Positions 1 to 8,712 of a stretch of DNA of 64,000 nt are shown here, in pieces. The position numbers and the translations under genes were made by a program. The first letter of the stretch is position 1, and each line of letters begins with the position of its first letter. The DNA is from Jiangella asiatica (lineage in GTDB: Bacteria; Actinomycetota; Actinomycetes; Jiangellales; Jiangellaceae). A model generated the notes under the pieces. It was not told the DNA's origin, searched no databases, and saw only the letters and a list, made by a program, of their open reading frames with translations. The stretch covers positions 1 to 64,000 of the forward strand of contig NZ_SMKZ01000035.1 in assembly GCF_004349065.1 (NCBI RefSeq). Direction: 5' to 3'.

Positions 1-20
1 CAGCTGTGTATAAGAGACAG
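1..20. other. Tn5/Nextera adapter remnant at contig end
   Basis: The last 19 of these bases match the Tn5 mosaic end as written in Nextera read primers, with one mismatch (AGCTGTG where AGATGTG is expected). The match includes the diagnostic TATAAGAGACAG. This is library-preparation sequence, not genome, so the true chromosome begins at about position 21. Confidence 0.93.
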
Positions 21-246
21 GCGTCGTGGCGGGAGTCGGCGTCGCGGTCGGTGTCGGAATCGGGGTCGCCGTCGGGGTCGGGGATTCCTCCGGCGACTGC
101 GTCGCTTCGCGGCCAGAGCCGGCCGGCGCGGCCGATGCCGGCTCGTCGCCACCGAGGCGGTTCAGGCCGAACACGACGGCCGACACCACGGCGGCGACGA
201 GCAGGACCGCGAACACGCCCAGTCCGGCTTTCCTGCCTCGCGTCAC
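1..246 (-). CDS. Membrane-anchored Pro/Thr-rich protein, N-terminal fragment
   Basis: This is the start of a gene that runs off the left edge. A GTG codon ending at 246 is preceded by GGGGGAGG with 7 bases spacing. The protein starts with a short basic segment (TRGRKAG), then one hydrophobic helix at about residues 7-27, then an Ala/Gly/Glu stretch and a repetitive Pro-Thr-Ala linker (PTPTATPIPTPTATPTP). The last codons fall inside adapter sequence and are not real. Only about 75 genomic codons remain, so the extracellular or cytosolic domain is unknown. It lies divergent to mshA. I infer a single-pass secreted or anchored protein and cannot assign a function. Confidence 0.7.
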   Translation of the reverse strand, partial: MTRGRKAGLGVFAVLLVAAVVSAVVFGLNRLGGDEPASAAPAGSGREATQSPEESPTPTATPIPTPTATPTPATTPVSYTQL

Positions 247-414
247 GATGTTTCCTCCCCCTCAAACCGGCGCCCCGTCGACGCCGCTCCCACCCAGAAA
301 GACTCGTGATGCCCGGACAAGGTTGCCCCGGAGGCGGCGCAATTTGTATCACGAATAGGTATCGAACGTTCAGCGGTATCACGGGCGAAGGCGGTCGCCG
401 GTCCCCTCGCTGTT

Positions 415-1815
415 GTGTTCGTTCCGCGCACCGTTTCCGCAATGATCATCAATGGTGATGTCAGGTGGCGGCCCGCAGCCGCGCGACGGCTCGCGGGAAC
501 GTCCCGGGGAATGTCCGCGGGTCGGTGTGCGGTTGTGCCGACCGTGATGCCGGGCAGAGGCCGACCGCGCCGGGTGGCGATGCTCAGCGTGCACACGTCG
601 CCGCTGGAACAGCCGGGTGCCGGCAACGCCGGCGGCCTCAATGTCTACGTCGTCGAGCTGGCCCGGCGGCTGGCCGCGCGCGATGTCGAGGTGGAGGTGT
701 TCACCCGGGCCACGGCGTCGGACCAGCCCGCGCGGGTGGAGACGATGCCGGGTGTGACGGTCCGGCACGTGGCCGCGGGTCCGTACGAGCTGCTGCCGAC
801 GGCGGAGGTCCCGGCCCAGTTGTGCGCGTTCACGGCGGGGGTGCTGCGGGCCGAGGCGCGCCACGAACCCGGCTGGTACGACCTGGTGCACTCGCACTAC
901 TGGCTGTCCGGCCACGTCGGCTGGCTGGCCTCGCTGCGGTGGGGTGTGCCGCTTGTGCACTCCATGCACACCATGTCGAAGGTCAAGAATGCCGCGCTCG
1001 CCGAGGGTGATGTTCCCGAGTCGCCGGAGCGCGAGCTGGGCGAGGAGCAGGTGGTGGCCGCCGCCGACCTGCTGGTCGCGAACACCGACGAGGAAGCTGA
1101 TCAGCTCACGACGCTGTACGGTGCGGTGCCGCAGCGGGTCGTGACCGTGCCGCCGGGCGTGGACCTCGACCGGTTCGCCCCGGCGTCGCGGGCGGCGGCA
1201 CGGGCCCGGCTGGGTCTGCCGCGTGACGCGGTCGTGCTGCTGTTCGCCGGCCGCATCCAGCCGCTCAAGGCACCCGACGTGCTGGTGCGTGCGGCGTCGC
1301 TGCTGATCGCCGCGGATCCCGCGCTGCGCGACCGGCTCGTGGTGGCGGTGGTGGGAGGTCCGTCCGGCCCGCTTGGCGACACCGCCCATGGCCTGACCCG
1401 GCTGGCCCGCACCCTGGACGTCGACGACGTCGTCCGGTTCGAGCCGCCGGTGGACCAGTCCGCGCTGGTCGACTGGTTCCGGGCCGCGGACCTGACCGCG
1501 GTGCCGTCGTACAGCGAGTCGTTCGGTCTGGTGGCGTTGGAGTCGCAGGCCTGCGGCACGCCGGTGGTCGCCGCCGCGGTCGGCGGCCTGCGCACGGCCG
1601 TATCCGACGGCTTCTCCGGTGTACTGGTCGAGGGGCACGACCCGGCGGACTGGGCCCGCGTGCTCGGCGGGCTCATCGCCGACCCGGCCCGGCGGCGCGC
1701 GCTGGGTGCCGGCGCCGTCGCGCACGCCGCCCGGTTCGGCTGGGACGGGACGGCCGACCGTATGCTCGACGTCTACGCGCGAGCGATCCGGCGTCGGCAG
1801 ATGGTGACCGCATGA
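415..1815 (+). CDS. mshA: D-inositol-3-phosphate glycosyltransferase
   Basis: MshA transfers GlcNAc from UDP-GlcNAc to 1D-myo-inositol 3-phosphate, the first committed step of mycothiol synthesis in Actinobacteria. The GT4/GT-B fold is clear: an N-terminal acceptor-site motif ([20 protein letters not shown]), HSHYWLSG, the donor-domain [12 protein letters not shown], and the E-x7-E region [20 protein letters not shown]. The conserved part begins only at about residue 52 (RRVAMLSVH), and none of the possible starts (GTG 415, ATG 442, 511 or 547) has a convincing ribosome site. The longest frame is given, but the real start may be 442-547. The stop overlaps the next start (ATGA), and mshA, ybjN-like and gpmA form the usual actinobacterial order. 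Confidence 0.93.
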   Translation: MFVPRTVSAMIINGDVRWRPAAARRLAGTSRGMSAGRCAVVPTVMPGRGRPRRVAMLSVHTSPLEQPGAGNAGGLNVYVVELARRLAARDVEVEVFTRATASDQPARVETMPGVTVRHVAAGPYELLPTAEVPAQLCAFTAGVLRAEARHEPGWYDLVHSHYWLSGHVGWLASLRWGVPLVHSMHTMSKVKNAALAEGDVPESPERELGEEQVVAAADLLVANTDEEADQLTTLYGAVPQRVVTVPPGVDLDRFAPASRAAARARLGLPRDAVVLLFAGRIQPLKAPDVLVRAASLLIAADPALRDRLVVAVVGGPSGPLGDTAHGLTRLARTLDVDDVVRFEPPVDQSALVDWFRAADLTAVPSYSESFGLVALESQACGTPVVAAAVGGLRTAVSDGFSGVLVEGHDPADWARVLGGLIADPARRRALGAGAVAHAARFGWDGTADRMLDVYARAIRRRQMVTA

Positions 1816-2306
1816 GTGATCAGCAGGCCCCAGCGGCGGTGGTCCGCGACTACCTCGCCGGCACCGGCCAGCCCTGGGAGGAGTCGGCGCCCGGCACGTT
1901 CTCCGTCGAGCTGCCCGGCGAGCGCAAGCTGAAGACGTCGTGCGGGCTGGCCGTACGCGACCACAGCCTCGTCGTCAACGCCTTCGTCGCGCGCCGGCCG
2001 GACGAGAACCACGAGGCGGTGTTCCGCTGGCTCCTGGAGCGCAACGCCCGGCTGTCCGGTATGGCCTTCGCCGTCGACGGCGTCGGCGACATCTATCTGG
2101 TCGGCCGGCTGCCACTGCACGCCGTCACCGCCGACGAGCTCGACCGGCTCCTCGGCGTCGTGCTGGACACCGCCGACGGCTCGTTCAACACGATCCTGGA
2201 GCTCGGGTTCTCCTCGTCGATCCGGCGGGAGTGGGCCTGGCGCCTGTCGCGCGGCGAGTCCACCCGCAACCTAGCCGCTTTCGAGCACCTGCGACCGCCC
2301 CCGTAA
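1812..2306 (+). CDS. YbjN domain-containing protein
   Basis: This is a 164-residue cytosolic protein of the YbjN family, which has a type III secretion chaperone-like alpha/beta fold and no established enzymatic role. It starts in a 4-base ATGA overlap with mshA, implying translational coupling, and ends 9 bases before gpmA. Family-like features are the N-terminal helix with a short strand region and the conserved FRWLLERN and [11 protein letters not shown] segments. The conserved neighbourhood with mshA and gpmA in actinomycetes is the best support. Its role next to mycothiol synthesis is unknown. Confidence 0.85.
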   Translation: MSDQQAPAAVVRDYLAGTGQPWEESAPGTFSVELPGERKLKTSCGLAVRDHSLVVNAFVARRPDENHEAVFRWLLERNARLSGMAFAVDGVGDIYLVGRLPLHAVTADELDRLLGVVLDTADGSFNTILELGFSSSIRREWAWRLSRGESTRNLAAFEHLRPPP

Positions 2307-2315
2307 GCTGACCGC

Positions 2316-3062
2316 ATGACCTTTCGGCTGGTGCTGCTCCGCCACGGCGAGAGCGAATGGAACGCGAAGAACCTCTTCACCGGCTGGGTCGACGTCGACC
2401 TCACGGCCGCCGGCGAGGACGAGGCCAGGCGCGGCGGCGAGCTGCTGAAGTCACGCGGCGTGCTGCCCGACGTCGTACACACCAGCGTGCTGCGGCGGGC
2501 CATCCGCACCGCCAACATCACCCTCGACGTCGCCGAGCGGCACTGGGTCCCGGTGCGCCGGTCGTGGCGGCTCAACGAGCGCCACTACGGCGCGCTGCAG
2601 GGCAAGGACAAGAAGCAGACGCTGGCGGAGTTCGGCGAGGAGCAGTTCATGCTCTGGCGCCGCTCGTACGACACCCCGCCGCCGGCCATCGACCCGGACG
2701 ACGAGTTCGCCCAGACCGGCGACCCGCGCTACGTCGACCTACCGCCGGAGCTGCTTCCGGCGACGGAGTGCCTGAAGGACGTGCTGCACCGGTTCCTGCC
2801 GTACTGGTACGACGCCGTCGTGCCCGACCTGCGCCTGGGCCGCACGGTCGCCGTCGTCGCGCACGGCAACTCCATGCGCGCGCTCGTGAAGCACCTGGAC
2901 GACATCTCCGACGACGCCATCGCCGGGCTGAACATCCCCACCGGCGTGCCGCTGCTGTACGAGCTGGACGACTCCATGCGCCCGGTCACGCGGGGCGGCG
3001 AGTATCTCGATCCCGACGCCGCCGCTGCCGCCATCGAGGCGGTCAAGAACCAGGGCCGCTGA
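2316..3062 (+). CDS. gpmA: 2,3-bisphosphoglycerate-dependent phosphoglycerate mutase
   Basis: This cytosolic enzyme interconverts 3- and 2-phosphoglycerate in glycolysis and gluconeogenesis. The 248-residue length is normal. The phosphohistidine signature [10 protein letters not shown] lies at residues 7-16 (catalytic His10). [25 protein letters not shown] and the second catalytic His in [15 protein letters not shown] are all present, so the enzyme should be active. It is the last gene of the mshA-led operon and converges on the gene at 3069 with only six bases between them. Confidence 0.96.
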   Translation: MTFRLVLLRHGESEWNAKNLFTGWVDVDLTAAGEDEARRGGELLKSRGVLPDVVHTSVLRRAIRTANITLDVAERHWVPVRRSWRLNERHYGALQGKDKKQTLAEFGEEQFMLWRRSYDTPPPAIDPDDEFAQTGDPRYVDLPPELLPATECLKDVLHRFLPYWYDAVVPDLRLGRTVAVVAHGNSMRALVKHLDDISDDAIAGLNIPTGVPLLYELDDSMRPVTRGGEYLDPDAAAAAIEAVKNQGR

Positions 3063-3068
3063 CGGCGG

Positions 3069-3914
3069 TCATCCCTGCGGGACCGCGGGGCGGATGGCGC
3101 TGAACTCCGCGACGGTCGCGGCGATCGCGCTCTCCACCGGTAGCCGCTCCATCGACGAGGCGCCGTAGAAGCCGTCGACCTCGGGGCACCGGTCGACGAC
3201 GAAGCGCACGTCGGCCGGCGCCGAGATGGGGCCGCCGTGGCACAGCACCAGCACGTCGGGCCGGACCGACCGGGCCGCCGCGGCCCACTGCGAGATCAGC
3301 GGCACGCAGTCCTCCAGCGTCCGGGCCGACTCCGCGCCGATGGTTCCGCCGGTGGTCAGGCCCAGGTGCGCCACGACGACGTCCGCGCCGGCCTCGGTCA
3401 TCGCGACCGCGTCATCGGCGGAGAAGACGTACGGCGTGGTGAAAAGGTCCATGGCCGCGGCCTGCCGGATCAGCTCGACCTCGAGGTCGTAGCTCATGCC
3501 GGTCTCCTCGAGGTTGGCGCGGAACGTGCCGTCGATCAGCCCTACGGTCGGGAAGTTCTGCACCCCGGAGAACCCCATCGCGGCCAGCGACGGCAGGAAC
3601 ACCGCGGGGTCGTAGAACGGGTCGGTGCCGTTGACACCTGCCAGTACGGGCGTGTCACGCACCACCGGCAGGACCTCGCGGGCCATCTCGACGACGATGT
3701 CGTTGGCGTTGCCATAGGCGAGCAGCCCCGCCAGCGACCCCCGTCCGGCCATCCGGTAGCGGCCGGAGTTGTACAGCACGATGAGGTCGATGCCGCCGGC
3801 CTCCTCGCACTTGGCCGACAGCCCGGTGCCGGCGCCGCCGCCGATCACCAGCTCGCCGCGGGCTCGCTTGGCGCGCAGTCTCGCGAGAATTTCGGCACGG
3901 TCGAATCGGGGCAT
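3069..3914 (-). CDS. TIM-barrel 'phosphoenolpyruvate hydrolase'-family protein
   Basis: This is a 281-residue protein of the TIM-barrel family (PF09370-like) that is usually partnered, or in plants fused, with a Tm-1-like ATP-binding domain. Seen motifs are [44 protein letters not shown] and the C-terminal [15 protein letters not shown] and [14 protein letters not shown]. The reaction is not firmly known. The ATG ending at 3914 has AGGAG nine bases upstream. The frame stays open further upstream and there encodes the tail of the missing Tm-1-like partner (see the 3915-4082 entry). It is the last gene of the catabolic cluster running leftward from about 5.8 kb. Confidence 0.86.
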   Translation of the reverse strand: MPRFDRAEILARLRAKRARGELVIGGGAGTGLSAKCEEAGGIDLIVLYNSGRYRMAGRGSLAGLLAYGNANDIVVEMAREVLPVVRDTPVLAGVNGTDPFYDPAVFLPSLAAMGFSGVQNFPTVGLIDGTFRANLEETGMSYDLEVELIRQAAAMDLFTTPYVFSADDAVAMTEAGADVVVAHLGLTTGGTIGAESARTLEDCVPLISQWAAAARSVRPDVLVLCHGGPISAPADVRFVVDRCPEVDGFYGASSMERLPVESAIAATVAEFSAIRPAVPQG

Positions 3915-4082
3915 GTCAGCGCTCTCCTCTCGGGGCCGCTGTGGCCACGAGGCGTCCAGGCGGGACGCCATGGCCGCGGCGAACTCGGGGTCGTTCACGG
4001 CGTGGTCCAGCTCGACGATGTCGACGACGGACCGGTCGGCCTGCGACCGTACCGCGTCGAACAGGGCCTCGTCGGAGACACT
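3915..4082 (-). pseudogene. C-terminal relic of a Tm-1-like (UPF0261) ATP-binding protein
   Basis: The open frame just upstream of the TIM-barrel gene encodes [20 protein letters not shown] followed by [21 protein letters not shown] recognise this as the extreme C-terminus of Tm-1-like/UPF0261 proteins, whose end carries a 'VELD...INDPEFA' segment. That family normally sits directly upstream of the TIM-barrel gene. Here only about 55 codons remain. They have no start of their own and abut the cupin stop codon, so roughly 350 codons are missing. The assignment rests on remembered family sequence. Confidence 0.55.
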
Positions 4083-4083
4083 G

Positions 4084-4464
4084 TCACTCCCCGACGGCTT
4101 GCCGGTCGGCGGTGGAGAAGGCGATGACGAAGATCGCCTCGTCGGTGCCGACGTTGCGGGCGTTGTGCCAGGCGCCGGTGGGGATGCTGATGGTGTCGCC
4201 CGGGCCCATCCGCACCAGCTCGTCGTCGAGGCTGTGCTCGATGGTGCCCTGCAGAACGTGCAGCACCTCGTCGCAGTTGGGGTGGAAGTGCCGCGGGTTG
4301 GCCTGGCCTGGCGCGATGTGGCAGCGGCCGACGGTCATGGCGTCGGAGTTGCCCAGCGCGCCGGACACCATCCACACCAGCCGGCCCCAGGGCTGCTCCT
4401 CGGCGACCGCGTCGCTGGTGCGGGTCAGCCGGACCTCGTGCTGGACCATGTCGAACTCCTCCAT
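4084..4464 (-). CDS. Cupin domain-containing protein
   Basis: This is a small (126-residue) single-domain cupin. The first cupin motif reads [17 protein letters not shown], with the metal-ligand His, His and Glu. The second reads [16 protein letters not shown], with the ligand His. Such proteins are often sugar-acid isomerases, dioxygenases or binding proteins, and the substrate cannot be deduced. It sits 10 bases downstream of the Gfo/Idh/MocA gene in the same operon, which suggests a role in the same carbohydrate-derived catabolic route. Its stop adjoins the Tm-1-like relic. Confidence 0.9.
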   Translation of the reverse strand: MEEFDMVQHEVRLTRTSDAVAEEQPWGRLVWMVSGALGNSDAMTVGRCHIAPGQANPRHFHPNCDEVLHVLQGTIEHSLDDELVRMGPGDTISIPTGAWHNARNVGTDEAIFVIAFSTADRQAVGE

Positions 4465-4474
4465 GCCGCGGTAC

Positions 4475-5551
4475 TCACCTCTCGATGGTCGTGACGGTGC
4501 CCGGTTCGGTGCGCCGGTAGGCCTCGTAGAGCCGCATGATCAAGCGCACGTCGGCGAGTGTCCCCTTCGTGGGTGGGGTCCCCTTCAGCACCGCCGTGCA
4601 GAAGTGCAGGATCTCCGGGACGTAGCCCAGGTAGAAGAGGTTCTTGTTGTAGAGCTGGCCGAGGGAGAACTCCGGCTCCCAGGTCAGCGGCGCCACGTCG
4701 TCGTCGACGACGAACGACGCGCTGCGCCCGTACGGCAGCGACGCGCCGCGTCGGTAGTACGTCAGCCGCACGCCGTTGTCGACGACGACGTTCGCGCCCT
4801 CGCCGACCACCTCGACCCGTTCCAGCGGGCTGGTGACGGCCGAGCCGGCGGTGAGGTGCAGCGTCCCGATGGCGCCGGAGGCGAACCGGAGGCTGGTCAC
4901 ACTGGCTCCAGTGCGCGGCTCCCACTCGTACGACATCCGCTCCACCGGGCCCATCAGGTGGTGCAGCACCGCGGCCGGGTGATAGATGTGGTCGAGGAAG
5001 CCGATCATGTGGCGGCCGTCGTTCCGGTTCGGCATCGCCGGCAGGCCCTGCGGGTAGCGCACCGAGATCGACGACGGCGTGCCGAACTCCTCGCTGTCCA
5101 GGATCTCCTTCACCTTCTCGACGGCCGGGGTGAAGATCTTCTTCAGCCCGGTCATCACGTACCGCCCGGCACCGGTCGCGGCGGCCGCCAGCGCGTCCAG
5201 CCGGGCCAGGCTGGACGCCGTCGGCTTCTCCATCCAGACGTGGGCTCCGGCGCGCAGCGCGTCCTCGGCCAGCGCCGTGGCCTGGACGTCCCCGTCGCCG
5301 GTGTAGCTGGTCACGACGAAGACCGCGTCCGGCCGCTCCCGCTCGAGCATCTCCCGGTGATCGGTGTAGGAGGCGGGCGCGCCGAACGATCGCGCGTAGG
5401 TGCTGGCGCGGTCGCCGTCGACGTCGCACACCGCGACCAGGTCGACGGGCGCGTACTGGAACGCCGGGTACACGTTGCGGTAGGAGTGGCCGCCGGCTCC
5501 GATGAACGCGCAGCGGATCCGCTCGGGGTACTCGAACTGGTAGGTCACCAT
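4475..5551 (-). CDS. Gfo/Idh/MocA family NAD(P)-dependent oxidoreductase
   Basis: This is a 358-residue oxidoreductase of the glucose-fructose oxidoreductase/inositol dehydrogenase family, which oxidises hydroxyls of sugars, inositols or their acids using NAD(P). The Rossmann start IRCAFIGAGGHSYRN, the cofactor loop VAVCDVDGDRASTYARSFG and the hallmark WMEKPTAS (Glu-Lys-Pro) are present. The ATG ending at 5551 is preferred, with GAGGA 11 bases upstream. A GTG ending at 5569 would overlap the stop of the upstream relic. It is the first intact gene of the leftward catabolic operon. The substrate is unknown. Confidence 0.9.
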   Translation of the reverse strand: MVTYQFEYPERIRCAFIGAGGHSYRNVYPAFQYAPVDLVAVCDVDGDRASTYARSFGAPASYTDHREMLERERPDAVFVVTSYTGDGDVQATALAEDALRAGAHVWMEKPTASSLARLDALAAAATGAGRYVMTGLKKIFTPAVEKVKEILDSEEFGTPSSISVRYPQGLPAMPNRNDGRHMIGFLDHIYHPAAVLHHLMGPVERMSYEWEPRTGASVTSLRFASGAIGTLHLTAGSAVTSPLERVEVVGEGANVVVDNGVRLTYYRRGASLPYGRSASFVVDDDVAPLTWEPEFSLGQLYNKNLFYLGYVPEILHFCTAVLKGTPPTKGTLADVRLIMRLYEAYRRTEPGTVTTIER

Positions 5552-5565
5552 GTCGGGTGGGTTCC

Positions 5566-5786
5566 TCACTTCAGGGCGCCGGCGACGAGCCCGCGCGTGA
5601 ACTCCTCGACGCTGGCCGCGGTGTAGGCGAAGTCCGGCCCGATGATCCGCAGCGCCGACGACGTGCCCCGGGCCGCGTCGACGGCCTGGTGCCGCCGTCC
5701 GGCGCGGACACCGTCGCTCGAGCCGCGATCGTGATCGACAGAGCCAGCAGCCAGCCGGCCGTGAGCCGTCCGCGGATGGGCGACAT
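5566..5786 (-). pseudogene. Relic of a probable carbohydrate ABC-transporter permease
   Basis: Both ends of a gene are visible with the middle gone. A good start (GAGAGGAG, five bases, ATG ending at 5786) begins MSPIRGRLTAGWLLALSITI, which resembles the first membrane helix of a sugar-ABC permease. In another frame the segment ends VEEFTRGLVAGALK and TGA at 5566, like the conserved '...GL.AGA.KG' C-terminus of MalG-type permeases. Only about 74 codons remain of an expected 280 or so, and the two parts are out of frame. It occupies the first position of the operon, where a transporter gene would be expected. The family call is inferred from the short ends only. Confidence 0.45.
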
Positions 5787-5917
5787 GCCGACTCCTCTCC
5801 GTCGGTGCCAATTCGACGCGCTGTTGGGCCTGGTGCGTCCGGTGGCTGTGTGGTGCGCTAGATTGGCAGGACTTTCGTGACGCATGCCATAGCCAAAACG
5901 CCGGAATTGGACTCTGG

Positions 5918-7393
5918 TTGGATACGCAGAAGAAATATTCGGCCAACCGTCTGGCCCGGATGATCGTGGAGACCGGCGCCAAGTCCGGTCCCCTGTACCA
6001 CCGGCTGAGCACCAGCATCGCCGAGCTGATCGACCGCGGTGAGCTGCCGCCGCTGGCGGTGCTGCCGTCCGAACGCGCCCTCGCCGATGCTCTGCTCCTC
6101 AGCCGGACCACGGTGGTGACGGCGTACCAGACGCTGCGCGAGGCTGGCCGGCTGGAGCGACGTCGCGGCAGCGGCACCTGGGTGCGTTCCGGTGCGCCCG
6201 GCGGCGAGCGCGAGACCGTCTCCGGCGACCTGCTGGCCGGTGACCACGTGGCCTCGCCGTTCCTCAATGGCCCGCTGGCCACGATCGACTTCGCCAACGC
6301 CGCATTGCCCAGCCTCGACCTGGTCGCGGACGTGGCGGCCGGCCTCACCCACGACGACTACCGGCGGCTGGGCAGCGCGCACCACGGCTACCACCCGCGC
6401 GGCCTGCCGGCACTGCGCGAACGGGTCGCCGGCTGGTACTCCGGGCTGGGCACACCGACCACGCCGGACGAGGTGCTGATCACCTCCGGTGCCCAGCAGG
6501 CGCTGGAGCTGATCGCGCGCGGCTGCCTGCAGCCCGGCGACGGCGTCGTCGTCGAGGAGCCCACCTACCGCGGCGCGCTGGAGGCTTTCGCGCACACCGG
6601 CAGCCGTATCCGGACCGTCCGCGCGGACCAGGACGGTATGGACGTCGGCGCTCTGGAGCAGATGCTGGCCGCCCGGACGCCGCGGCTGGTCTACGTCCAG
6701 GCGGTGGCGCACAACCCGACCGGCGCGGTGCTCGCGGAGGAGCGCCGCCGCCGGCTCGCCGCGGCCGTACAGGCCTCGTCAGCGGTGCTCGTCGACGACA
6801 CGTCGCTGGCCGGCACGGTGTTCCGCGGGCCGGCGCCAGCGCCGATCCTGGGCAGCGGTGATCGCATCGTCACGGTCGGCTCCATGAGCAAGCTGTTCTG
6901 GGGTGGCCTGCGGATCGGCTGGATCCGGGCCTCGGCGCGGGTCACGTCGAGACTGGCACAGGTGAAGGGCGTGACCGACCTGGGGACCTCGCTGGTCAGC
7001 CAGGAGATCGCGCTGCGCTTGCTCGACCGGGTGGACGAGGCGGCCGCGGCCCGGCGGGAGTCGCTGGCGGCCGGGTTCGAGCTGTTGACCGGGTTGCTGT
7101 CCGAGCACCTGCCGGACTGGACCTGGCGGGAGCCGCGGGCCGGCGCCTCGCTCTGGGTCCGGCTGCCCAATGGCGACGCGACGCACCTGGCGCAGGTGGC
7201 ACTGCGGTTCGGGGTGGCACTGCTGCCCGGTGCGGTCTTCTCTGCCGACCGGCACACCGACGACCACACCCGGCTCCCGTACGCCCTGCCGCCCGAGGTG
7301 CTGCGGGAGGGCGTGCTTCGGCTGGCGCGGGCGTGGCGGGCCTATGCCGAGGGCGGTCTGCGGGAGGTCTCGTTGACGACGGCGATCACCTGA
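5918..7393 (+). CDS. MocR-type (GntR-HTH/aminotransferase) transcriptional regulator
   Basis: This is a PLP-binding regulator with an N-terminal GntR winged helix (about residues 20-90; PLYHRLSTSIAELIDRGELP, LPSERALADALLLSRTTVV) fused to a fold-type I aminotransferase domain. The PLP lysine lies in GSMSKLFWGGLRIGW, and VYVQAVAHNPTGAVL binds the cofactor. The TTG at 5918 has no clear ribosome site, so the message may be leaderless or the start may lie downstream (ATG 5960). It is divergent from the catabolic cluster by about 130 bp and probably regulates it. The 491-residue length is normal for the family. Confidence 0.9.
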   Translation: MDTQKKYSANRLARMIVETGAKSGPLYHRLSTSIAELIDRGELPPLAVLPSERALADALLLSRTTVVTAYQTLREAGRLERRRGSGTWVRSGAPGGERETVSGDLLAGDHVASPFLNGPLATIDFANAALPSLDLVADVAAGLTHDDYRRLGSAHHGYHPRGLPALRERVAGWYSGLGTPTTPDEVLITSGAQQALELIARGCLQPGDGVVVEEPTYRGALEAFAHTGSRIRTVRADQDGMDVGALEQMLAARTPRLVYVQAVAHNPTGAVLAEERRRRLAAAVQASSAVLVDDTSLAGTVFRGPAPAPILGSGDRIVTVGSMSKLFWGGLRIGWIRASARVTSRLAQVKGVTDLGTSLVSQEIALRLLDRVDEAAAARRESLAAGFELLTGLLSEHLPDWTWREPRAGASLWVRLPNGDATHLAQVALRFGVALLPGAVFSADRHTDDHTRLPYALPPEVLREGVLRLARAWRAYAEGGLREVSLTTAIT

Positions 7394-7405
7394 GAGGGTT
7401 GGCGG

Positions 7406-7936
7406 GTGGCGACGGTGCCGGAACCGGACTGCTGGCTCAGTTCCGAGATGGAGCCGCGGGCGTCGGACATCGAAGGTTGGGGCCTGTTCGCGCGGGTCGA
7501 GCTGCCGGCGGACGCCCTCGTGGCACGCTTGGGCGGCCGGCTCGTTGCCGACGACGAGCTGCGTGCGCTCTTCGCCGACCCGGCCACCGGCTACGTCGAC
7601 ACCGTCTCCGTCGGCGACGGCGTCAACCTGGTCCTGCCGCCGGGTTCGCCGCTGCACTGGGGCAACCACTCGTGCGAGCCGAACCTGTGGTGGGAGGACC
7701 CGTACGCGCTGCGGACACGGCACGCCGTGCCGGCCGGCGCCGAGCTCACGCTGGATTACGGCACCGTCACCGACGATGCGGGCTACGAGCTCGCCTGCCG
7801 GTGCGGCACGGCGAGCTGCCGTGGCACCGTCACCGGCACGGACTGGCGGCGCCCGGAGCTGCGGGCCGTCTACGGCGACCACTGGGTGCCGGTGCTGCGC
7901 GAGCGCATCGCGGCCGCCGCTCGGAGCCGGCCGTGA
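7406..7936 (+). CDS. SET domain-containing protein
   Basis: This is a 176-residue protein with a compact SET lysine-methyltransferase core. DIEGWGLFARVELPAD gives the first strand pair, the SAM/substrate pseudoknot signature is WGNHSCEPNLWW, and the catalytic-Tyr region is AELTLDYGTVT. A post-SET Cys cluster (CRCGTASCRGTVTG) is present. Bacterial SET proteins of this size are common in Actinobacteria, and their targets (ribosomal or nucleoid proteins, or none) are mostly unknown. The start is GTG 7406, 12 bases after the MocR stop. No operon partner suggests a substrate. Confidence 0.88.
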   Translation: MATVPEPDCWLSSEMEPRASDIEGWGLFARVELPADALVARLGGRLVADDELRALFADPATGYVDTVSVGDGVNLVLPPGSPLHWGNHSCEPNLWWEDPYALRTRHAVPAGAELTLDYGTVTDDAGYELACRCGTASCRGTVTGTDWRRPELRAVYGDHWVPVLRERIAAAARSRP

Positions 7937-7997
7937 GCCTCGTCGAGCTCTCACCGACCAGGCCCGGGCGCAGTTCGGCTGCCTGGACTCCGCGTGA

Positions 7998-8585
7998 TCA
8001 GGTCCGGGCCGCCGGGGGCAGCGCGGCCCAGGGGGCTGCCGGCCAGTCGCGGGGGTCGTCCGGCAACGAGGCCAGCGTCGGCACCTGCTCGGCGCACCAC
8101 GGCGACACCTCGCGCCGGCCGGCCAGCACCGCGTCGCGAAAGCCCGGCCACGGTTCCCACGTGTGGTCGCCGACCTCGGAAGGGTCCGGCACCGGCTCGC
8201 CGTCCGCGACCGCCGCGAAGACCGGGCAAATCTCGTTCTCGACGACGCCGTTGGGCATGACCGCGCGGTAGCGGAACGCCGGCAGCACCGGCCGCAGCCC
8301 GCTGAGCCGGAGCCCCAGCTCGTCGGCCGCTCGCCGCTCGACCGCGGATCGCATGTCCTCGTCCGGGCCGGGGTGGCCGCAGAAGCTGTTGGTCCATGAT
8401 CCCGGCCAGGTCGTCTTCGCCGCCGCGCGCCTGGTCACCAGCAGCGCGCCGGCGTCGTCGAACACGTAGCAGGAGAACGCCAGGTGCAGCGGCGTCGCCC
8501 GGTGGTGGACCTCGCGCTTGAGCGCGGTGCCGACCGACTCGCCGCGCTCGTCGAGCAGCACGACGCGTTCTTCAGCAGCGCTCAC
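7998..8585 (-). CDS. idi: Isopentenyl-diphosphate delta-isomerase, type 1
   Basis: Idi interconverts isopentenyl and dimethylallyl diphosphate, supplying precursors for isoprenoids such as menaquinone, carotenoids and polyprenyl carriers. It has the Nudix-like fold with both catalytic residues visible: Cys in NSFCGHPGP and Glu in VVENEICPVF. Metal ligands are expected in HLAFSCYVF and in the ERRAADELGL Nudix-type helix. The start is the GTG ending at 8585, with AAGGAG six bases upstream; the frame continues upstream but without homology. The length of 195 residues is normal. It converges on the SET gene and is divergent to the sulfatase. Confidence 0.93.
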   Translation of the reverse strand: MSAAEERVVLLDERGESVGTALKREVHHRATPLHLAFSCYVFDDAGALLVTRRAAAKTTWPGSWTNSFCGHPGPDEDMRSAVERRAADELGLRLSGLRPVLPAFRYRAVMPNGVVENEICPVFAAVADGEPVPDPSEVGDHTWEPWPGFRDAVLAGRREVSPWCAEQVPTLASLPDDPRDWPAAPWAALPPAART

Positions 8586-8712
8586 ATGCCACTCCTTTGC
8601 GGCCGGCCGACCGTGGAAGGATGCCTGAGAGCCGGCTGCTGCGGCAAACACGCCGCCGGCCCATGACCAGTACCGCGCCGCGATCCCGTGCCCGTCAGGA
8701 GGCCGTCCCGTC

